Shown here: positions 42,750 to 49,692 of the stretch, piece by piece
Position numbering within the stretch: position 1 is the stretch's first letter
How the letters are laid out: each line of letters starts with the position of its first letter
Assembly (NCBI GenBank): GCA_017393285.1
Contig: JAFORL010000160.1
Coordinates: 1-49,692, forward strand
Length of the DNA stretch: 49,692 bases
Source of the DNA: Lachnospiraceae bacterium
Lineage (GTDB): Bacteria > Bacillota > Clostridia > Lachnospirales > Lachnospiraceae
Direction: 5' to 3'
Made by a program: the position numbers and the translations under genes
Notes under the pieces: model-generated
Told to the model about the DNA's origin: nothing
What the model saw: the letters and a program-made list of their open reading frames with translations, nothing else
The model's database searches: none

Positions 42750-44606
42750 CTATTCTACAGTTACACTCTTTGCTAAGTTTCTTGGTTTGTCTACGTCTAA
42801 TCCTCTTGCTACAGATACATAGTATCCCATTAATTGCAATGGTACTACAGCTAAAGAAGCTGCAAAATGTACATCTGTCTTAGGAATATAAGTAGTAAAA
42901 TCTGCAGTATCTTCAATGTTATAATTACCATAGCTAGTTAAACCACATAAGTATGCACCACGACTCTTACATTCTACCATGTTGGATACGGTCTTTTCGT
43001 ACAAATCGCTTTGGGTCAACACACCGATTACCAATGTACCATCTTCAATCAAAGAAATCGTACCATGTTTCAATTCACCGGCAGCATAAGCTTCTGAATG
43101 GATATAGCTGATTTCCTTCATCTTCAAGCTACCTTCCAAACTGATTGCGTAATCAATACCACGTCCGATAAAGAAAATATCTTTTGCATTTGCTTGCTTT
43201 GCTGCAAACCATTGCAATCTCTCTTTATCATCAATAATATGTTGGATTTTGTCTGGCAAAGTCTCTAATTCATCGATCAATTTCTTGTACTGATCCATTT
43301 TCAATTCGCCTCTGCACAAACCAAATTGAAGAGCCAAACAATAAGAGGCAATCAATTGTGTACTATAGGCTTTGGTAGTAGCAACAGAAATCTCAGGTCC
43401 TGCCAAAGTATAGAATACATTGTCTGCTTCTCTGGCAATAGAACTACCTACAACGTTTACAATACCAAGGGTCTTGATTCCTTTGGCTTTTGCTTCACGA
43501 AGAGCTGCCAAACTATCTGCTGTTTCTCCTGATTGACTTACAATAATCACCAAACCATTTTTGTCTAAGATTGGTTTACGATAACGAAATTCTGAAGCCA
43601 ATTCCACGCGTACAGGTATACGTGCAAAATCTTCAATGACATATTGCGCAGCTACACCTACATGGTATGCAGAACCACAGGCTACAATGTAGATTTGAGA
43701 AATATTTTTGATATCCTCTTCTGTCAGTCCCACTTCAGATAAGTCAATATGCTTGCCTTTTCCTTTTTCATCTTCACGCACAACAGAATGTAACGTATCA
43801 CGTACAGCTTTTGGCTGTTCATGAATTTCCTTCATCATAAAATGCTCAAATCCGGCTTTTTCAGCAGACTCAGTATCCCACTTGATTTCTACTAATTCTT
43901 TTTGAATCTCATCACCATCTAAGTTGTAGAAAGTAACCTTTCCTTTTTGAATGTGACCGATTTCCAAATTTCCAATATAGTATACTTTTCTGGCATACTT
44001 TAAAATAGCAGGTACATCAGAAGCTACATAAGATTCACCATTATTGACACCGATAATCATAGGACTATCTTTTCTGGCAACAAAAATTTCTTCTGGATAT
44101 TCTTTAAACATAACTGCCAAAGCATAAGAACCACGAATACGTACCATAGCGTGATTGATGGCATCTACAGGTGTTCCTTCGTATTTTTTATAATAGTAAT
44201 CAATCAATTTTACAGCTACTTCTGTATCTGTAGATGAGTAAAAAGTATATCCCTTTTTTAATAATTTTTCTTTCAGTTCTTGGTAGTTTTCAATAATACC
44301 ATTGTGCACAGCTACTACATTGCCATCTGCACTGGCATGTGGATGGGCATTTTCTACAGATGGTTCCCCATGGGTTGCCCATCTTGTGTGACCAATACCA
44401 CAAGAACCAAGCATTGCCTGACCATTGTTGGTCTTCTCAGCCAATGCACGTAATCTTCCCTTTGCTTTTACAACTTCTACCTCTGCATCTCCATTACGAA
44501 CAGCCAAACCTGCTGAATCATATCCACGATACTCTAATTTTGACAACCCATCTAATAAAATAGGCGCTGCCTGGTGTTTACCAGTAAATCCAACTATACC
44601 ACACAT
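42750..44606 (-). CDS. glmS: Glutamine--fructose-6-phosphate aminotransferase (isomerising)
   Basis: A 618-residue enzyme making glucosamine-6-phosphate, the first step to UDP-GlcNAc. The N-terminal amidohydrolase begins MCGIVGFTGK with the catalytic Cys2 and has LGSCGIGHTRWATHGEPS near 67-84; two SIS sugar domains follow, with VACGSAYHVG near 310 and SQSGETADSLAAL near 358. It ends in KSVTVE, the conserved C terminus. A near-consensus promoter lies at 44706-44734. The ~100-base leader shows no glmS ribozyme catalytic core that I can recognise. Confidence 0.97.
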   Translation of the reverse strand: MCGIVGFTGKHQAAPILLDGLSKLEYRGYDSAGLAVRNGDAEVEVVKAKGRLRALAEKTNNGQAMLGSCGIGHTRWATHGEPSVENAHPHASADGNVVAVHNGIIENYQELKEKLLKKGYTFYSSTDTEVAVKLIDYYYKKYEGTPVDAINHAMVRIRGSYALAVMFKEYPEEIFVARKDSPMIIGVNNGESYVASDVPAILKYARKVYYIGNLEIGHIQKGKVTFYNLDGDEIQKELVEIKWDTESAEKAGFEHFMMKEIHEQPKAVRDTLHSVVREDEKGKGKHIDLSEVGLTEEDIKNISQIYIVACGSAYHVGVAAQYVIEDFARIPVRVELASEFRYRKPILDKNGLVIIVSQSGETADSLAALREAKAKGIKTLGIVNVVGSSIAREADNVFYTLAGPEISVATTKAYSTQLIASYCLALQFGLCRGELKMDQYKKLIDELETLPDKIQHIIDDKERLQWFAAKQANAKDIFFIGRGIDYAISLEGSLKMKEISYIHSEAYAAGELKHGTISLIEDGTLVIGVLTQSDLYEKTVSNMVECKSRGAYLCGLTSYGNYNIEDTADFTTYIPKTDVHFAASLAVVPLQLMGYYVSVARGLDVDKPRNLAKSVTVE

Positions 44607-44705
44607 AATTCTTCCTCCATCTATTAATTCATAACAGCTCTACAAATGGCTGATTTGTTACATAATTGGGCAATGTTTCACTTTCCAATTTACCCACACC
44701 ATATC

Positions 44706-44734
44706 ATATTAACACTTTTTATGCAAAAGGTCAA
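44706..44734 (-). promoter_or_regulatory. Promoter of glmS
   Basis: On the minus strand: TTGACC, 17-base spacer, TAATAT, about 100 bases before the start codon. Confidence 0.7.
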
Positions 44735-44751
44735 AAGAAAACCGAAAATTC

Positions 44752-44793
44752 AAGAAAAAAAGGTAACAGTCCAGTCAAAGACTGAACTGCTAC
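44752..44793 (-). terminator. Terminator of the CotH-domain gene
   Basis: On the minus strand CAGTTCAGTC, TTT loop, GACTGGACTG, with flanking GTA/TAC pairs, then seven T. It lies 9 bases past the stop codon. Confidence 0.88.
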
Positions 44794-44801
44794 TAGATTT
44801 T

Positions 44802-47800
44802 TTATACACGTGTAAATTGCACTTCTTTTTTCAAATTTAAGAATTTCATTAAGTTTGATTTTAACTTTGAAAAACTAGCTTTATCTCCCTTTATTTGAAT
44901 GGATTTGATTTCCTTGTTACCCACAAGAAAATCTTTTTTCAAAGTAATGCTTGCATTCTTAAATACAATAGAATTTAAACTAGCGTTTTTGTACAATGCT
45001 TTTTTTTCTAACTTCGTTATATACTTTCCAATAATCAATTTCTTTACCGTTTTTTGCTTCGCAATTGCCTTTTCGTTTACTTGCACCACTTTATATTTTA
45101 CACCATTTGCGACAAGCATCTCAGGCAAGGCTAACGTTGTTTCATTTGTTACCACTTTCTTGATTTTTAGCTTTTTCCCTGAAACCCCAAAAACAATACT
45201 TGTTTTTTTCTTACCATTTTGCACCGTATATACAATTTTTTGAATAGCACCATTGGCAGCAATATAGGTCTGCACCTTCGTCGTAGATTTACCATTTTGG
45301 ATAGTTTCTTCCATTATTTTTGAACCGTCCTCATGTTGGATCACGTTAACAGAAGGTACCGCTTCCGTAGGAACTGGCACTACTGCTGTACTTGTTACTA
45401 CTTCCGGAGTATTTACCGGAGTTACCTCTGGACTTGCTACCAATTCTGGTGTTCTTACCGGAGTTACCTCTGGACTTGCTACCAATTCTGGTGTTCTTAC
45501 CGGAGTTACCTCTGGACTTGCTACCAATTCTGGTGTTCTTGCCGGAGTTACCTCTGGACTTGCTACCAATTCTGGTGTTCTTACCGGAGTTACCTCTGGA
45601 CTTGCTACCAATTCTGGTGTTCTTACCGGAGTTACCTCTGGACTTGCTACCAATTCTGGTGTTCTTACTGGAGTTACCTCTGGACTTGCTACCAATTCTG
45701 GTGTTCTTACCGGAGTTACCTCTGGACTTGCTACCAATTCTGGTGTTCTTACTGGGGTCGCCTCTGGACTTGCTACCAATTCGGATGTTCTTACCGGAGT
45801 CACTATCGGCTCTGGCACAATGGCAGTGCTTGTCACAACTACGGTTGTATTCGTTGGGCTTGGCACAATAGCTGTAGCTGTCACAATGCCTACTGTATTC
45901 GTTGGGCTTGGCACAATGGCAGTAGCTGTCACAATGCCTACTGTATTCGTTGGACTTGGCACAATGGCAGTAGCTGTCACAATCTGTGGTGTATTGGCAA
46001 CCATACTGGTTGGTTCTGGTGTTGCTGTATATTCTGGCGGTATAATCAAAGAATCGTCTGTTACAACATGTTCCAAACGGTAGTCGCTATATTTTAATCC
46101 AGTTACTGTATCATACCAATACTCCTCTGAACCTGCGTTCGTACCCACACTTGGAACCCTCAGGTGTCTCTCTATAGTTCCTTCTGTATCTGTTACAACA
46201 AATTGATCATCCTCATATCGAATAATTGCATAATTTGTATACTGTAAATCACCATGGGCATTGTTATTCCATAATGCAATCACGTTTGCTGATCCATCTG
46301 TTTTTAACAATTCTTTGTCAATGATAATGGTATGATTATTAATAACAGTATATACCTGTCTATTCGCACCATTGATGGTTACATCTAAGAATGATTTACG
46401 AAATTCAGTATTATAGGTTATATAATCTGGTCTATAATCTGTTAAATGAATATCAACCACAAGCTGATCTGCAGTTGTTTGTTCTTTATTTACCTGTATT
46501 TCAATATTTGATGTTTTTTTGTATCGATTTCTACTTATTGTGAATAAACTTCTAGTCAATGTATCTACGGATGCAAATTGTGCATCTAACCACTTGATAC
46601 GTTGTTGCATGTAATCTTTGTAAATCGCAAAGTCATATTCGTAGCTTCTGTAATATTGCCATTTATCAAAACTTCTAGAACCAGCGCCACGTAAATATGC
46701 GTTGTACTCACCCAAAAGACCATCTTCCGAAGCAATGGCTACAATGGCATCATGGTGCTTCCAATACATGTCCACTGCTTCTGCAAGAAAATAAGGATCA
46801 TCAATCCAATCTTTCCATAATATATCATGACTTACTTTCCAGTTCTCAGGATAGCAGCCTACCGGAATGGTAGCACATCCCCAATCCACATCCCAAACTG
46901 GTCCAAATAATAATTTCCCATTTTTATCTTTATATGCATAACGACTCTTATAATGTGCATCATCGTTACCAATGATTTCTTGTACCAACCAATACGAAAC
47001 CATAGAATCCACATCTGCCAATTCATAAAGTGATTTACCATTACGGGCATGCCCATCTAATGAAATTGCCGCTTCATCAAATTGTTTCCAATAATCCTGC
47101 ACATAACTCATCATTTTAGAATTGGTACATAAATATTCAGGATTGTTCATCATTACTTTAACACCAGAATTGGTGATAAATTTTGATACTTCGTCATATT
47201 CTTCTGACAGCTCAAACAAGTATCCGCCAGAAATATCCTCACATTTCTGACTGTAATCCGCATACCAATCACTTACTTTGTAGGTTTTGTTCTTATAAGT
47301 AACTTGGTCTGTGGTAATCCATGACAAATCAGTAGTCATCTGTTCCTTCAGTAAGGATTGGTCTGTGTCTGCCAAATTCTTTTTATTACCTTTATAAATG
47401 GCATTGGCTGCTTCTTCTGCCAAATCTTCCCAATCTGTGATTGGAATTCTAGTATCCCCAATTCTAATCTGTTCTGCTAATTGGTACATACCAGCATAAT
47501 CACCATTCAGAATAACCACTACCCACTGGGTGTCCATATTAATCAAATTTAATTCTTTGGCTATTTCATTGGCAGTTTGAAAACGCATGGCACAAACATC
47601 ATAATAATTGGATAACAATACCCAATGTTTGTTGCTTCCCATACCAAATAAATCTGTCTTTTTCTCTAACTTCAGTTTGTAAGGCTTTTGCTTATATCCC
47701 CAACTACTATTGCCTCTACCCTTGATTTGAATCTTGTCACTCTTAACAGGAAATTGTTGTGGAAACTTTTCATTTCCCTGAATACGCATAGTAGCATCTG

Positions 47801-48242
47801 TATATGCTTCCTTTGTAATCTCCGCATTTACATCGTCCGTGTTGATGTAGACAACCGGCAACTGACTAATATAAATCGTGTTTTTAACCGTACAAGGTAC
47901 ACCCTCGGTTGTCACACCAGACACCGTAATTCTTAACCATTTCTCACAATCGTCCGCAGTAACTTCATAAATGATATTATCACTAACTTTTGTATATTTG
48001 CCATTTTTATCTACAGCAGTTGACCAGGTATATGTACCATTGATCAAATCTCCCACTACCTGTGCATGCAACTTACTGCCAACTGTTGGTCTATCGTCGC
48101 CCTCAATATTCACTGCATATGTCCTGCTATTAGCAGCTTGTGCTGTAATACCAGGAAACATGAAACATAATGCAAATAAAAGGCAACAACATATCCAATA
48201 ATGTACAGTTCCTTTTCTAAAATGACATTTTTCCATTTTCAT
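44802..48242 (-). CDS. Secreted CotH-kinase-domain protein with proline/threonine repeats and leucine-rich C terminus
   Basis: A 1146-residue exported protein. Signal peptide about 1-36, ending ITAQA-A. A short beta domain (about 40-125) precedes the CotH kinase-like domain (about 128-540), with IKGRGNSSWGYKQKPYKLKL near 173-192, IIGNDDAHYKSRYAY near 418-432 and GPVWDVDWGCA near 441-451, the likely metal- and ATP-binding parts. From about 745 come three 16-residue repeats of the TATAIVPSPTNT kind, then nine 14-residue TPVRTPELVASPEV repeats (about 815-940), a probable extended wall-spanning stalk. The last ~120 residues resemble BspA-type leucine-rich repeats. No sortase signal or membrane anchor is visible. 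AAAGGAGAG precedes the ATG; ends at a strong terminator. Confidence 0.87.
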   Translation of the reverse strand: MKMEKCHFRKGTVHYWICCCLLFALCFMFPGITAQAANSRTYAVNIEGDDRPTVGSKLHAQVVGDLINGTYTWSTAVDKNGKYTKVSDNIIYEVTADDCEKWLRITVSGVTTEGVPCTVKNTIYISQLPVVYINTDDVNAEITKEAYTDATMRIQGNEKFPQQFPVKSDKIQIKGRGNSSWGYKQKPYKLKLEKKTDLFGMGSNKHWVLLSNYYDVCAMRFQTANEIAKELNLINMDTQWVVVILNGDYAGMYQLAEQIRIGDTRIPITDWEDLAEEAANAIYKGNKKNLADTDQSLLKEQMTTDLSWITTDQVTYKNKTYKVSDWYADYSQKCEDISGGYLFELSEEYDEVSKFITNSGVKVMMNNPEYLCTNSKMMSYVQDYWKQFDEAAISLDGHARNGKSLYELADVDSMVSYWLVQEIIGNDDAHYKSRYAYKDKNGKLLFGPVWDVDWGCATIPVGCYPENWKVSHDILWKDWIDDPYFLAEAVDMYWKHHDAIVAIASEDGLLGEYNAYLRGAGSRSFDKWQYYRSYEYDFAIYKDYMQQRIKWLDAQFASVDTLTRSLFTISRNRYKKTSNIEIQVNKEQTTADQLVVDIHLTDYRPDYITYNTEFRKSFLDVTINGANRQVYTVINNHTIIIDKELLKTDGSANVIALWNNNAHGDLQYTNYAIIRYEDDQFVVTDTEGTIERHLRVPSVGTNAGSEEYWYDTVTGLKYSDYRLEHVVTDDSLIIPPEYTATPEPTSMVANTPQIVTATAIVPSPTNTVGIVTATAIVPSPTNTVGIVTATAIVPSPTNTTVVVTSTAIVPEPIVTPVRTSELVASPEATPVRTPELVASPEVTPVRTPELVASPEVTPVRTPELVASPEVTPVRTPELVASPEVTPVRTPELVASPEVTPARTPELVASPEVTPVRTPELVASPEVTPVRTPELVASPEVTPVNTPEVVTSTAVVPVPTEAVPSVNVIQHEDGSKIMEETIQNGKSTTKVQTYIAANGAIQKIVYTVQNGKKKTSIVFGVSGKKLKIKKVVTNETTLALPEMLVANGVKYKVVQVNEKAIAKQKTVKKLIIGKYITKLEKKALYKNASLNSIVFKNASITLKKDFLVGNKEIKSIQIKGDKASFSKLKSNLMKFLNLKKEVQFTRV
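45421..45798. repeat. 42-nt tandem repeat, nine copies
   Basis: Nine units of 42 bases inside the CotH-domain gene, in frame, each encoding 14 residues. Units are nearly identical, differing mainly at single positions (for example V to A, P to S), which points to recent expansion. The unit number is likely to vary between strains. Confidence 0.95.
45836..45990. repeat. 48-nt tandem repeat, about three copies
   Basis: Imperfect 48-base units encoding TATAIVPSPTNTVGIV-like repeats, directly upstream in protein order of the 42-nt array. More diverged than that array. Confidence 0.85.
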
Positions 48243-48385
48243 AAATTTCTCTCCTTTTTGTTTTATTTTTCAATATAATTGTAACAAAAAATTAACAAAA
48301 AGGAAACGGTTTGTATAAAAATTGTTATATGAAAAATTTATTTACTAGAATATGATTTTATTTTATTATCCAACAAACAGAAAAA

Positions 48386-49400
48386 TCAATTTGAGCATAC
48401 GTAATATATCTTGTATACCACATATGAAACTATGTAAATTCCAATTGCAACCACGATAATATGTACAATCATTATCAGTGGTATACGATTGACAAAGTGA
48501 TCAACTTTAATATATTGTAAAAACATTATATGTATTAAATAGCAAGTAAAGGTTGCTTTTGAAATTTCATTAATCATACTATTATGTATATTAACACGTA
48601 AAAATAGCATAACTACAAGTGCAGCAAAAACAATTAAAAATGGATTATCATAATTCCACCAAATTATATTTCCATTCCATAATTGATTTTGTATCAATGT
48701 TGCTACATAATTAAGGCTAAAAATACCAACACCAGCTAAAATCAACTTTTTATTTTCTATAGTAATTGGATATTTTCTAAGGTATGCAGCAACTATATAA
48801 ATCAATACAAAATTAACAATTGAATACCCGGCTTGACTTCCACCTACGCCTATCGTACTTATTCCATTTAACTGATATCCAATTGCTTTTTCAAGTAAAT
48901 CTACTCCAAATGGCCATATTGAAAACAACACAAAAACTACATATACCATTTTCTTCATTTGCAACTTTGTCATTCCTTCAGTAGAACGATTAATGTATGG
49001 AGAAATAAAGTACAATACACCATACAAAATAACAAAATAATTAACCGGCAAGATACTAATTCCTACATCAACAATTGTTATTTTGCTACCTGATGATAAC
49101 TTACCGAGTAAAAAAGCCGCTATCCGAAATAAAGAAACTTGTACAACCAGTTCAAAAATCTTAACAACCGAACGCTTATATGTAGTAGATAAAAAATATG
49201 CCGAAATCATTATAAAGACATTTACACTACATGCAAATAACGTTTCTAATGCCAACAAAATATATTGATTTATGCTGCCGTTTGTAACCAAACATAAACC
49301 TTCACCCATATCAGGATTGTTGTAGTGTAAAATAATTACACCTAATATTGCAATAATACGCAACAACTCTATTCCTTGATTGTCTAGTTTTATTTTTCAT
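48386..49400 (-). pseudogene. Acyltransferase 3 family protein with start codon out of frame by one base
   Basis: A membrane O-acyltransferase with about ten helices, usually adding acetyl or other acyl groups to surface sugars. Family proteins begin NxGIExLRIIAxLxVIxxH; here D-N-Q-G-I-E-L-L-R-I-I-A-I-L-G-V-I-I-L-H is encoded, but its frame hits a stop just before and has no ATG. An AAGGAG site and ATG at 49400 lie in the neighbouring frame, at an A5 run. Removing one A gives ATG-AAA-ATA-AAA-CTA-GAC-AAT and an intact gene. The longest frame with any start is TTG at 49366. So it is a pseudogene, a phase-variable gene or a sequencing error. The body shows no other break. Confidence 0.7.
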
Positions 49401-49505
49401 ATAATACTCCTTCTATATCATCACAATTAGGTAACTTATTTACAAACATAAACATATGCACTATAACTCCAATTACAAACATATAAAATATACTGCCAAA
49501 TCTAT

Positions 49506-49692
49506 CTATACATTTTCATTCGACTTTTTTGACTTCATTTTTCTATTTTCTAAATATGCTTTCATGATTTCTTTTATATAACAAAATGTTTTAGGATCAA
49601 TAATAATTTGAACGATTGAATAAATCAGAAGGCAAATAGTTCCAACAATTGCAGCAAAACCTATCAAATAAAAATAATTTGTAATCCACACA
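49506..49692 (-). CDS. C-terminal end of an unidentified membrane protein (cut by the right edge)
   Basis: At least 62 codons, open to the edge of the window. One or two hydrophobic stretches (about 5-31 of the visible part) are followed by a Lys/Asn-rich hydrophilic tail. The ending resembles the last helix and tail of a polysaccharide transporter or polymerase, but that is a guess. It lies about 105 bases upstream of the acyltransferase gene and reads the same way, so a glycan cluster may continue to the right. Confidence 0.55.
   Translation of the reverse strand, partial: VWITNYFYLIGFAAIVGTICLLIYSIVQIIIDPKTFCYIKEIMKAYLENRKMKSKKSNENV

Noticed and set aside
44607..44705. glmS ribozyme in the glmS leader
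   Set aside because: The leader after the promoter is only about 100 bases and I could not find the conserved ribozyme core; the class is usually ~150 bases or more.
45421..45798. Regular repeats that might look like a CRISPR array
   Set aside because: The units are contiguous with no unique spacers, lie in frame inside a gene and encode a protein repeat. No cas genes are present.
45333..46097. Long plus-strand frame encoding Trp/Cys/Tyr-rich repeats, and a second one at 45392-45871
   Set aside because: Both are the antisense of the 42-nt repeat in the CotH-domain gene; a period divisible by three keeps all frames open. No ribosome binding site and implausible composition.

Overview
The window is AT-rich, with long Shine-Dalgarno sequences, a T-box leader and a gene set typical of gut Clostridia. 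The family-level impression is Lachnospiraceae: a DUF5688 protein, a HisA-like/HisI/HisE fusion and a spermidine operon that carries the carboxyspermidine route. No genus can be fixed from the sequence alone. Nearly all genes read on the minus strand; only an M18 aminopeptidase, a flavin reductase-like protein and a lytic transglycosylase read on the plus strand. I see no insertion sequence, phage, CRISPR array or rRNA. There is one tRNA (Thr, CGU).

Layout. 1-9.5 kb: aminopeptidase apeB, a DUF1266/DUF2185 protein, cell-wall genes (a D,D-carboxypeptidase, an unknown membrane protein, a very long class A PBP) and the MecA adaptor. 9.7-14.6 kb: flavin reductase-like protein, DUF5688 protein, a GGDEF-EAL protein and a CPA2-type antiporter. 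14.7-19.4 kb: hisB, a three-domain hisIE, a 51-residue membrane protein and alaS, probably partly co-transcribed. 19.6-26.2 kb: a six-gene polyamine operon (speD-speA-speE-speB-carboxynorspermidine synthase-nspC) encoding two complete ways to add the aminopropyl arm of spermidine. 26.2-29 kb: lytic transglycosylase, tRNA-Thr and a SurA/PrsA-like protein. 29-34.8 kb: dTDP-L-rhamnose genes rfbA-B-D-C, RNase HI and galE. 35-39.2 kb: trpE-G-D-C under a strong promoter and T-box, with trpF, trpB and trpA absent. 39.2-44.6 kb: an FAD amine oxidase-like protein, a GT-C membrane glycosyltransferase and glmS. 44.8-49.7 kb: a huge secreted CotH-domain protein with a 42-nt tandem repeat, an acyltransferase whose start codon is out of frame by one base, and the end of an unknown membrane protein.

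Together the genes describe envelope and surface glycan building (PBPs, carboxypeptidase, dTDP-rhamnose, UDP-galactose, UDP-GlcNAc precursor, GT-C transferase, acyltransferase, CotH protein) interleaved with amino-acid and polyamine biosynthesis.

The least explained content is intergenic. At least three families of short structured DNA or RNA repeats lie between genes: an 87-bp three-hairpin element in two copies; a 47-bp hairpin element in two copies whose stem shows compensatory base changes; and a ~70-bp element in two full copies and one partial copy. Two larger multi-arm inverted-repeat structures (124 bp and 175 bp) lie between convergent and divergent gene pairs. These are the best candidates for something undescribed.
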